From Streptomyces daqingensis (GTDB lineage: Bacteria > Actinomycetota > Actinomycetes > Streptomycetales > Streptomycetaceae): DNA of 64,000 nt. Position numbers and translations under genes: made by a program. The stretch covers positions 62,001-126,000 of the forward strand of contig NZ_BMMP01000009.1 of NCBI RefSeq assembly GCF_014645895.1, in the 5' to 3' direction. The notes beneath the pieces are model-generated. The model had not been told where the DNA came from and ran no database searches. It saw nothing but the letters and a program-made list of their open reading frames with translations. Of the stretch, positions 44,211 to 52,090 are shown piece by piece; positions within the stretch are counted from its first letter, which is position 1, and every line of letters starts with the position of its first letter.

Positions 44211-44822
44211 TCAGTACCCCGGCGAGGGGGAGAGGCGCCGGGCCGCCTGGGCCTTGGCGGACTCCAGCAGCGCCAGCAGGACCTGTTTGCTGGAACCGCG
44301 GTGCCGCACGTCGCACATGACGACGGGGGCGGGGGTGCGCAGGTTCATGGCCGTCTGGACCTCCTGCGCCGAGAAGTCCGACTGCCCCCAGAAGCAGTTG
44401 ACGCCGACGGCGAAGGGGATCTGGCGCTGCTCGAAGAAGTCGACGGAGGCGAAGCTGTCGGTGAGGCGCCGCGGGTCGGCCAGGACCACGGCGCCCAGCG
44501 AACCGAGCGCCAGGTCGTCCCACATGAACCAGAAGCGCTCCTGGCCGGGTGTCCCGAACATGTACAGCACATGGTCGAGATCCAGCGTGATGCGGCCGAA
44601 GTCCATGGCGACAGTCGTGGTCGACTTCTCCGGGGTGCCGGCGAGGTCGTCGACGCCGAGGCTGGCCTGCGTCATGTACTCGTCGGTCTCCAGCGGCGGG
44701 ACCTCGCTGACCGAGCTGATCATGGTGGTCTTGCCTACCCCGAAACCACCTGCGACCAGGATTTTCAGCGCTGTCGGCATGGCGACGGAGCCACCCGGCC
44801 GCTCAGAGCTTGCGGATACCAC
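44211..44822 (-). CDS. CvnD-type small GTP-binding protein
   Basis: A 203-residue GTPase. The P-loop is VAGGFGVGKTT (about residue 23), the switch II area is FGTPGQERFWFMWDD (about residue 92), and SVDFFEQRQIPFAVGVNCFWG supplies a later base-recognition region. It is the fourth gene of a conservon (cvnA-B-C-D). The GTG start overlaps the DUF742 stop by 20 nt, as is usual for conservons, and is preceded by AGAGGG. CvnD is thought to be the output switch of the CvnA kinase-like complex at the membrane. No cytochrome P450 (cvnE) follows. Confidence 0.85.
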   Translation of the reverse strand: MVSASSERPGGSVAMPTALKILVAGGFGVGKTTMISSVSEVPPLETDEYMTQASLGVDDLAGTPEKSTTTVAMDFGRITLDLDHVLYMFGTPGQERFWFMWDDLALGSLGAVVLADPRRLTDSFASVDFFEQRQIPFAVGVNCFWGQSDFSAQEVQTAMNLRTPAPVVMCDVRHRGSSKQVLLALLESAKAQAARRLSPSPGY

Positions 44823-45183
44823 GGATTACCCTCTCAAGTAGTTCCACGCTGGGGGCGCTCGTCTCCTCGCCCGGCGTCTTGATGGCGACCAGGGACTTGG
44901 CGAGCAAGTCCCCGCAGAGCACCTTCACCACGCTCGCCGGCAGGTCCAGAAGGGCCGCGATCTCCACGATCGCCAGTGGCCGCTCCCGGCATAAATCGAG
45001 AATCGCCACCAGCTCCGGCTGCACGCCTTGGACTGCGCTGCTCTTGGCAGAACCAGTAGTGGCCACCTGTGTGATGAGCGGGAAGTCGGCGCCGTTGGGT
45101 TGTGTACGTCCGCCGGTGATGGCATAGGGCCGGATCAGGTATCCGGACCCTTCATCGAACCAGGACGTCTTCTTCGAGGCCAC
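44803..45183 (-). CDS. CvnC-type DUF742 winged-helix protein
   Basis: A 126-residue DUF742 protein. The first part carries SGYLIRPYAITGGRTQPN and the second part is a winged helix (ELVAILDLCRERPLAIVEIAALLDLPASVVKVL). It is the third conservon gene, between the Roadblock-type CvnB and the GTPase CvnD, and ends ERVIRGIRKL, the usual overlap region with cvnD. In conservons CvnC forms a complex with CvnA, CvnB and CvnD. Confidence 0.87.
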   Translation of the reverse strand: MASKKTSWFDEGSGYLIRPYAITGGRTQPNGADFPLITQVATTGSAKSSAVQGVQPELVAILDLCRERPLAIVEIAALLDLPASVVKVLCGDLLAKSLVAIKTPGEETSAPSVELLERVIRGIRKL

Positions 45184-45189
45184 AGACCC

Positions 45190-45615
45190 TTACCGCGGCT
45201 GCCCGGCGGCCGGGACTCCCGTGCGAGGTGCGGCGCTGAGGTAGGCGCCGACCTGCTGGACGATCCTGGTCATCTCGTACGCCGCCATCCCGGCGTCGAC
45301 TCCCGACGAGGCGAGCATGGCGAGCCGTGCTCCCTGGCCCGCGTTGGTGACGAAGAGGAACGCGTTCTCCATCTCGATGACCGTCTGCCGGACCTGGCCG
45401 CCCTCGAAACGGTGGGCGGCACCGCGCGAGAGGCTCTGCAGCCCGGAGGCCACCGCCGACAGGTGCTCGGCGTCGTCCCGGCTGAGGTCCTTGGAACGCG
45501 CGAGCAGCAGTCCGTCCTGAGACAGCACGATGGCGTGGTGAGTCTCGGGGACCCCGGTCACCAGCTTGTCAAGCAGCCAATTCAGGCGGCCGTCGGTTTG
45601 GTTCCGGTCAGTCAT
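45190..45615 (-). CDS. CvnB-type Roadblock/LC7 protein
   Basis: A 141-residue Roadblock/LC7 domain protein. Conserved segments are LNWLLDKLVTGVPETHHAIVLSQDGLLL (about residue 11) and DDAEHLSAVASGLQSLSRG. Roadblock proteins of conservons act as GTPase-activating partners of CvnD. The chosen ATG at 45615 overlaps the cvnA stop by one base (TGATG); a longer ORF begins 5 codons earlier. Confidence 0.87.
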   Translation of the reverse strand: MTDRNQTDGRLNWLLDKLVTGVPETHHAIVLSQDGLLLARSKDLSRDDAEHLSAVASGLQSLSRGAAHRFEGGQVRQTVIEMENAFLFVTNAGQGARLAMLASSGVDAGMAAYEMTRIVQQVGAYLSAAPRTGVPAAGQPR

Positions 45616-48473
45616 CACAGGTCCTTCCACACAGAATCATCGGCGCCCGTCCCATGACCGGGCGTTTCCGCCTGCTGATCATCGTCGGGCTCTGCAGGCT
45701 TGGAGGAGCGGGCGCGTTTGCTTCCCGACTGGATGGCGGCCATCGTCGCGCCCGCTCTGTCCGGTGTGGACATGCCGGCGTCGGGGTTCTCCGGCACGGA
45801 GAAGCCGTGCGACGACTGGCGCAGAGGCTCGGCGAGGTTCTCACCCCGCACTCTGACGGGCAGCCTTGCGGGGGACGCCAGGGGCTGGTCGCGCGTTTCC
45901 TGGGGCGCCCGGTCCTCGGCGGGTCCGGGCGGCTCCGCCTCGCCGGTGAGGCTGTGTGGGGGGTGTGGGCGCGACGCGGCCATAGGGGCGTCCTCCACAG
46001 AGGGTTCCGTGTCGGCGGGCCCCGAGAGGAGCCCCGCGCCGTGCGGGCTCCTGCCGGAGCCCGGCGAACTCATCGTCATCGAGCCGAGACTGATGCCCCG
46101 GCCGAAGGTGTCGAGCATTCCCGGGCCCGGCACGCTGAGCGTTCCGGGGCTCAGCGGGGAGGTGCCCAGGGTTTCGGGGGAGTCGGCCCCCGGGGTCGAC
46201 GGCAGCAGGCCGGCGCCCGCGTAGGCGGGGTAGCCGCCGTACTGGTCGAGGTGCGGCTGCGGGCTGGCGTCCTCCGTGCCGGGCTGCTTCTCGGCCGCCG
46301 GGCGTGCGCCGTTGCTCTCCGCCGGACGTCCCGGCATGGCGCTGGGCTCGCTCGTCCAGGCGGTCGCGCCGACGGGGAACGGCTCCGGGTCCGCGTACGA
46401 GGTGTCGGGCGCGGTGAGTTCCGGCGTCGACGCCGCGGAGGCGATGGCCGGAGCGGCGGGTGCCGACGGCAGCTCTTCCTGCTCGTCCGCCTCCTGACGG
46501 GCGTCCGTCACGAGAGTCGACAGCAGGGACTGCGTCTCCTCCAGCAGATCGGAGGGGAGGAGCACGACGGCGAGTGTGCCGCCGTAGGCCGACTTCTGCA
46601 GCGTGACTTCGAGGCCGTGGCGGTTCGCCAGCCGGGCAACGACGAACAGGCCGAGACGCGGAGCCTCGCCCAGCGCCATCATGTCGGGCTTCGGCGGGTC
46701 GGCGAGCATGCGGTTAAGCTCGTCGTACTGCTCGGTGGGCATGCCCAGGCCGCGGTCGACGACTTCGAGCGCGAGGCCCCTGGCCACCTTCTCTGCGCTG
46801 ACGCACACACGGGTGTCCGGCGGGGAGAACGACGTGCCGTTCTCGATGAGTTCGGCGAGGAGGTGGCCGACGTCGGCGACGGCCTGGCCGACCAGGGAGA
46901 CCGGCGGGGCGGGCAGGGCCTCGACCCTGCTGTAGTCCTCGGTCTCGGATATGGCGCTGCGCAGCACGTCGTAGATGGGGACGGCCTTGCTCCACCGCCG
47001 CCCGGGGAGGGCGCCGCCGAGGATCAGCAGGTTCTCGGTGTGGCGCCGTACACGCGTCGCCAGGTGGTCGACGGCGAAGATGTCCTTCAGCAGCTTGGAG
47101 TCCTCGTGCTCCCGCTCCAGCTTGTCGAGCTTGGGGATCATCCGGTTGATGAGGACCTGCGTGCGGCGTGCGAGGCCCAGGAAGACGGTCTCCGCGCCCT
47201 CACGCCCGCGCGCCTGCTGGACCGCCGTCTCGACGACCGTCTGCCACTGCCGCTGGATCTCCTGGGCGAGCCAGGCGATCTCGTCGCTGCCGTACTCGCC
47301 CGGCATGGACTGCGGCGCGGGGTCGGACTTCTCGTCCTCGTCGAGCTGCGCGATCAGCTGGGGGAACGTGCTGCCCGCCCATTCGCCGGTCGCGTGCTGC
47401 AGGCGGGAGAGACGGCCCGTCAGGGAGCGTGCGAAGCGCACCGCCACCACGGCACCGCCGGCGAGGACGCCGAGGACGAGGACGGTGCCGACCGCCGCGC
47501 CCAGCAGGAGCCCGTCCGCCCGGCCGGAGCCGTCGGAGACGACGCCGTTGAGCGAGTCGGAGCCGATGCGCCGCAGCTCCTTGCCGACGACGCCGGCCGA
47601 CTCCTGCCACTCGTCGGTCTTCTGCGTCAGCGACGAGGGACGCGACGAAGCGGCCTCCTCGGCCTCCACCAGCGTCTTCCACTGCTGGGTGCCGGTCAGC
47701 CGCTCGTACGCCCCGGCCGCGTCGCCGGCCAGGTTCCCGGGCTGCAGCGCGGCGCGGGTCTGCCGCTGCACCGCGAGGTACCGGCCGAACTCCGCGCGTT
47801 CGGCGGTCTCCGAGGGGTTCTCCGCGAGCGGGTTCGGCGCGACCTTCGGACGCGGGCCGGCGAGCTGCGCCTCCTCGCGGGAGAGCACCTCGGTGAAGTC
47901 CGTCAGGGACGCCGTGGCGGCCGCGGAACGCGACAGGCCGCCGTCGTCGGTCCGGGCGGTCGCCGCCAGCAGGCCGGTGGCCTCGGTGACGGTGTCGGAG
48001 TAGTAGCTCAGGGCTCCGGGCGCGGAGACCTTGCGGCCGTTGACGGCGCTGCGCTGCTTCGAGAGCTTGCCCAGCGCGTCGTTCAGGTCGTCCGCCTGGT
48101 TCCGGACCGCGGGGTCGGCGGAACCGAGGCCCACGCGCGCCTCACGGAAGTCGGCGACGGCCGAGTCGGTGCCGCTGCGCGCGTTGTCGAGCGCGGTCCG
48201 CGCGGATTTCGTGGAAGCGGCCTGCCACGCGGCGGTGAGCCGGCGTTCCTCCTGCAGCCGAGCTGCGAGGCTGATCGCCGGCTTGCCCGCGGTAGAGGCG
48301 GTCTCCGCGTCACCTCTTAATGTCAGCGCCTCCTGGACGAGGCCGTTCGCCGCGTATCCCCACAATCCCGTGAGAGCGAGCATGGGAATGACGATGGGCA
48401 GGGCCACCGAGTAACGCAGAGATCTGCGGTGGAGGGCCCTGGGCACTGAGTGCCGGTCGCGTATGCCTGGCAT
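45615..48473 (-). CDS. CvnA-type sensor histidine kinase-like protein
   Basis: A 952-residue membrane sensor. One helix lies near residues 22-45 and another near 320-350; the extracytoplasmic part between them is an NIT-type helical sensor domain. A HAMP-like segment precedes the kinase-like helix NRMIPKLDKLEREHED and the HATPase block ELIENGTSFSPPD with DRGLGMP and GLFVVARLANRHG. A classical phospho-accepting H-box is not visible. The last 270 residues are Pro/Ser-rich and disordered. It heads the cvnA-B-C-D operon, a GPCR-like signalling module of Streptomyces. Confidence 0.87.
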   Translation of the reverse strand: MPGIRDRHSVPRALHRRSLRYSVALPIVIPMLALTGLWGYAANGLVQEALTLRGDAETASTAGKPAISLAARLQEERRLTAAWQAASTKSARTALDNARSGTDSAVADFREARVGLGSADPAVRNQADDLNDALGKLSKQRSAVNGRKVSAPGALSYYSDTVTEATGLLAATARTDDGGLSRSAAATASLTDFTEVLSREEAQLAGPRPKVAPNPLAENPSETAERAEFGRYLAVQRQTRAALQPGNLAGDAAGAYERLTGTQQWKTLVEAEEAASSRPSSLTQKTDEWQESAGVVGKELRRIGSDSLNGVVSDGSGRADGLLLGAAVGTVLVLGVLAGGAVVAVRFARSLTGRLSRLQHATGEWAGSTFPQLIAQLDEDEKSDPAPQSMPGEYGSDEIAWLAQEIQRQWQTVVETAVQQARGREGAETVFLGLARRTQVLINRMIPKLDKLEREHEDSKLLKDIFAVDHLATRVRRHTENLLILGGALPGRRWSKAVPIYDVLRSAISETEDYSRVEALPAPPVSLVGQAVADVGHLLAELIENGTSFSPPDTRVCVSAEKVARGLALEVVDRGLGMPTEQYDELNRMLADPPKPDMMALGEAPRLGLFVVARLANRHGLEVTLQKSAYGGTLAVVLLPSDLLEETQSLLSTLVTDARQEADEQEELPSAPAAPAIASAASTPELTAPDTSYADPEPFPVGATAWTSEPSAMPGRPAESNGARPAAEKQPGTEDASPQPHLDQYGGYPAYAGAGLLPSTPGADSPETLGTSPLSPGTLSVPGPGMLDTFGRGISLGSMTMSSPGSGRSPHGAGLLSGPADTEPSVEDAPMAASRPHPPHSLTGEAEPPGPAEDRAPQETRDQPLASPARLPVRVRGENLAEPLRQSSHGFSVPENPDAGMSTPDRAGATMAAIQSGSKRARSSKPAEPDDDQQAETPGHGTGADDSVWKDL

Positions 48474-49045
48474 CTGATTCCTTGTGCGGCAGCGGAACGA
48501 TGGTGGCGATGGTGGAGGTGCATGGGAGGTGCGGAGAAGCTGAGCACAATGTCCGTGCGGTGTACCGCGGGCGCCGTCCCACGAGCTGAGGGTGCGTCAC
48601 CAGCGGCCGACCGACCCGGTGCACGGTACCAGGGTCGCATCGAAGCCTGAACGCGAACTGTAGCCGTGAGCAGGCCACTTGCTCCGCGACCTTGCACTAT
48701 GCGGGCGCGCGCCGGTGAACGGCGGTGATTTCCCGTGCGGTTGCGGCTGCCGGTCCAGGCGGACTTCCCTCTCACGGACCCCTGTTCTATCAGTTTCCGG
48801 GGAAAGGCGGGAGGCGGCGATTCCGGTTGTTTGTCCCGGAAATACGTAAGCGGGACGCGACTTCGTGTCCGCGACTTCCCCGGAACGCACCTCGTAGCGT
48901 CCGGCCGGGAGGCCGCCCGGAAATCGGGAATTGCTCCCTTACCCGGCAGAATCACCGGCGGACGCTGCGCGCTGACCGGTATCCGGACGCCGGCCCGTCC
49001 GCCGGCGCGGTCAGGACCGGCGGGCCCGGCCGCCCCGCGCCGGTG
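48474..49045. other. Promoter region of the conservon, no gene
   Basis: About 570 bases upstream of cvnA and downstream of the FAD enzyme. The part near 48700-48900 is mostly GC-rich with short AT-richer patches (GGAAATACGTAAGCGG), and no ORF has a ribosome-binding site. It presumably contains the cvn promoter. No other feature is visible. Confidence 0.4.
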
Positions 49046-50227
49046 TCACAGCAACGCCAGCAGGCGCGGCGTGTAGAGGTCCGTGACGGATTTGATACCG
49101 GCGACGATGTCGAAGTACGTCGTGGTGAGTTCAGGGTCCGCCTGCACCGCGCGCAGCAGCGCGAGGCGCTTCTCGTGCGTCTCCAGACGGGCCGCGGACA
49201 GCGTCGCCTCGAAGCCCTCGGTCAGCTGCGCGTCCCGCTCCTGCTCGTAGGAGCGCAACGCGGCGTCCAGCAGGGCGGGTTCGCCGAGCCGGTCCCCGAT
49301 GTGCCGGGTGAGGCACTCGGCCTGGAAGAACGCGTCGCTGATGCCGCGTGCGGTGATGGAGTCCTTGTGGTGCGCGGCATCGCCGACGAGCGCCCAGCCC
49401 GGCCCGGCCGCCTGCCGGAAGAAGTTCTGCTGGTCGCCGGTTCCGCGGAGCCGCTCGACGCGTTCCCTGCCCCGGAGGCGCTCGTACAACGCGGGGGCGC
49501 CGTCGCGTACTTGGGCGAGGTAGGCGCCCTGCGCGTCGGCACGGACCTCGTCGAAGCGGTCCTGGGGGAAGTAGGTGAGGACGAGCGTCGCGTCGTCGTT
49601 GGTCGGCACGGCCGCCACCCAGCTGCGGGGCCGCTCGTACAGCTCCAGATCGGCGGGCACGCCGGCCCAGTACGCGTAGTACGCGCACGTCAGCCGCGGC
49701 TTCCGCGAGGTGTACTCCGCTCCGCAGTGCTCCGCGACCCGGGAGCGCATGCCGTCCGCGCCGATGACGAGGCGCGCGTGCTCGGTGAACCGGCGGCCGC
49801 CGTACGTGCCTTCCACGCCGGTGACCCGGCCGGACTCGTCGCGCAGCAGTCCGCTGACGGAGCAGTGCGGCCGGAACTCGACGCCGGACTCCACGGCGCC
49901 GTCCACGAGGATCGCGTCGAGGACGTGGCGGCGCGGTGCGTAGCCGCAGCGCTGGCCCTCGACTCCGCGGCTGCAGCCTTCGAGGCGGATGTCGGCGACC
50001 TCGTAGACCGCCTGGTCCAGCGGCGGGCAGCCCGACGCGCGCACCCGGTCCAGCAGGCCCCAGCGGGCGAGCGCCGCCACTCCGGGCTGGTGGACGAGGT
50101 GCGTGGAGAGGGTGTCGGACGGGAACTCCGCCCGGTCGAGCATCAGCACCCGGTAGCCCGCGCGGGCCAGCAGCATGGCCGTTGGGGAACCGGCACAGCG
50201 GGCTCCTACGACGATCGCATCGAACAT
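49046..50227 (-). CDS. FAD-dependent monooxygenase-like oxidoreductase
   Basis: A 393-residue flavoprotein of the geranylgeranyl reductase / tryptophan halogenase-like fold. The FAD-binding block is VVGARCAGSPTAMLLARAG (residues 6-25, GxGxxG variant), the second is VIGADGMRSRVAEH (about residue 152), and LVGDAAHHKDSITARG (about residue 290) contacts the flavin. The halogenase motif WxWxIP is not seen, so halogenation is unlikely. It is the last gene of a three-gene minus-strand set with an adenylation enzyme and a KS-ACP protein and probably oxidises the assembled intermediate. The ATG follows GAGGACAAC. Confidence 0.8.
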   Translation of the reverse strand: MFDAIVVGARCAGSPTAMLLARAGYRVLMLDRAEFPSDTLSTHLVHQPGVAALARWGLLDRVRASGCPPLDQAVYEVADIRLEGCSRGVEGQRCGYAPRRHVLDAILVDGAVESGVEFRPHCSVSGLLRDESGRVTGVEGTYGGRRFTEHARLVIGADGMRSRVAEHCGAEYTSRKPRLTCAYYAYWAGVPADLELYERPRSWVAAVPTNDDATLVLTYFPQDRFDEVRADAQGAYLAQVRDGAPALYERLRGRERVERLRGTGDQQNFFRQAAGPGWALVGDAAHHKDSITARGISDAFFQAECLTRHIGDRLGEPALLDAALRSYEQERDAQLTEGFEATLSAARLETHEKRLALLRAVQADPELTTTYFDIVAGIKSVTDLYTPRLLALL

Positions 50228-50434
50228 GTTGTCCTCACAGAGGTCGGCGCGCAGGAACGGGGCGAGGCAGCGGGGGCGGACGGGGACGAGCGGGACGGCG
50301 CGAAAGAGAAGGAATATACGAGGTTCCGGGCAGCATGGCCCCATGCCCGCTCAGGCTTGGCCGGGCCCCGTCGGCCGCAAGTCTGTTTCCGGCCGAAGCC
50401 TCCGGGGTCGGGGCCGGGCTCCGCGGGGCGTGGC

Positions 50435-52090
50435 TCAGCGGGCGCCGGCGGTCGTGGCGCCTGCCGCGGGGGAGCCGGCGAGCGCCGCCGCGAGGGCTCT
50501 GCGGTCGGTCTTGCCGTGCGCGTTGAGCGGAAGCTCGTCGACGACGGTGATCCTCCGCGGAACCATGTACGCCGGAAGCCGCTCGCCCAGAGCCTTGTAC
50601 ATGCCGTCCGGGTCGACGGCCTCTCCGGTGACGGCGCCCTCCAGGTCGTTCTGCCCGTCGCGGCCCTCCACGGCCAGGACCACGGCGTCGCGGACACCGG
50701 GCTGCTCCCTGAGCATGGCCTCGATCTCCCCGAGCTCGATCCGGTAGCCGCGGATCTTCACCTGGTGGTCGACGCGTCCCAGGTGGACGAGCTGCCCGTC
50801 CTGCAGGCCGACCCGGTCGCCCGTGCGGTACCAGTGCTCCTCCGTCAGGGCCGTCTCGCCCGTGAAGGGACGGACAGCGCCGTCGGGACCGGTGGAGATG
50901 AAGCGTCCCGCGTTGTTGGCGGGGTCGAGGTAACCGGGGAAGCGCTGCGGGCCGCGCACGCACAACTCGCCCTCGGCGGCCGGTCTTCCGTCCTCGTCCA
51001 GTACGACGTGCTCCAGCTCGGGATAGCAGGTCCCGATCGGGACGGTGCCGTTGGACGGTTCGGGCCGCCGCCGCGGATCGCGGGGCAGGAGGTACTCCGT
51101 GCAGGAGACCGTGACCTCGGTCGGACCGTAGAGGATCTCCAGCTCGCTGTCCGGAGCCGCTGCCTGCCACTCCAGCGCCAGCGCCATGGGCAGCGGTTCG
51201 CCGCCGAAGACGCTCCAGCGCAGGGTGGGCATGCTGCCCGGCGCCAGCGTCCCCAGCTTGGAGGCGAAGGAGACCAGCGAGGGCACCGAGAACCAGTGCG
51301 TGATGCGCCGCGTGTTGATGAACTTCACCGGGGACATCAGCTGGCTGCGCATCGGGACGACGAGCGTGCCGCCCGAACTCCAGGCGACGAACAGGTCGTA
51401 CACGGAGCCGTCGAAGGTCAGGTCGAACGCCTGGGAGAGCCTGCTGCCGGGGCCCGCCCCGTAGCGGGGGACCACGTGGGAGAGGTACGCGGCGACGTTG
51501 CGGTGCAGGACCGGGACGCCCTTCGGGGTGCCCGTGGATCCCGACGTGAAGATGATGTAGGCGACGTCGTCCGGGGTGGAGGGGCACGGGGGGAGAGCGT
51601 CTCCACTGCCGGTCCCGGGCGCGGCCGCGGGTGCCTCCGGCGTCCCCGCATCCGCCGCCCCCGCGAGCTGGTCCGGGTCGACGGTGAGCAGGGGCACGCC
51701 CAGCTCGTCCGCCGTGCCCGCCGGCTGGTGCGTGTCGGTGACGACGAGGTCGAGTGCGGCCGCCGCGGCCATCGCGGCGTTGCGGGTGGCCGGGAAGTCC
51801 GGGTTGAGGGGCACGACGGTGGCGCCGGTCCGCAGCACGGCGAGGTAGCCGGCGTAGGCGGTCAGCGAGCGGCCGGCCAGCAGGCCGACGCGGCGGGGAG
51901 GTTCGCCGCCGCGGGCGTCGACGAGCCGCCGCGCCAACGTCTCGGCGGACGCCCGCAGTTGTGCGTACGTCAGAACGGACGGGCCGACTTCCAGGGCCGG
52001 TTCACCGCCGAACCGGACCGCGGACTCCGCGAACCACTCGTACAGGGTCTGCGGACCGCTGCCCGCGGTCCGGTGGTCGCCGCTGCTCAT
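50435..52090 (-). CDS. Stand-alone NRPS-type adenylation enzyme
   Basis: A 551-residue AMP-forming enzyme without carrier or condensation domain. The A3 motif is YIIFTSGSTGTPKG (about residue 182), A4 is AFDLTFDGSVYDLF with the Asp that contacts an amino group, A5 is EILYGPTEVT, A7 is YRTGD, A8 is GRVDHQVKIRGYRIELGEIE and A10 is PLNAHGKTDR. It should activate an amino acid or analogue and load it on a carrier, most simply the ACP of the KS protein whose gene overlaps it as ATGA. The substrate code needs a structural alignment. Confidence 0.88.
   Translation of the reverse strand: MSSGDHRTAGSGPQTLYEWFAESAVRFGGEPALEVGPSVLTYAQLRASAETLARRLVDARGGEPPRRVGLLAGRSLTAYAGYLAVLRTGATVVPLNPDFPATRNAAMAAAAALDLVVTDTHQPAGTADELGVPLLTVDPDQLAGAADAGTPEAPAAAPGTGSGDALPPCPSTPDDVAYIIFTSGSTGTPKGVPVLHRNVAAYLSHVVPRYGAGPGSRLSQAFDLTFDGSVYDLFVAWSSGGTLVVPMRSQLMSPVKFINTRRITHWFSVPSLVSFASKLGTLAPGSMPTLRWSVFGGEPLPMALALEWQAAAPDSELEILYGPTEVTVSCTEYLLPRDPRRRPEPSNGTVPIGTCYPELEHVVLDEDGRPAAEGELCVRGPQRFPGYLDPANNAGRFISTGPDGAVRPFTGETALTEEHWYRTGDRVGLQDGQLVHLGRVDHQVKIRGYRIELGEIEAMLREQPGVRDAVVLAVEGRDGQNDLEGAVTGEAVDPDGMYKALGERLPAYMVPRRITVVDELPLNAHGKTDRRALAAALAGSPAAGATTAGAR

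Noticed and set aside
45654-48320. 888-residue plus-strand ORF opposite cvnA
   Set aside because: Antisense shadow caused by high GC codon bias; cvnA on the minus strand has membrane helices, HATPase motifs and operon partners.
49046-50227. Flavin-dependent halogenase
   Set aside because: The FAD motifs fit the wider superfamily, but the halogenase WxWxIP motif is not seen.
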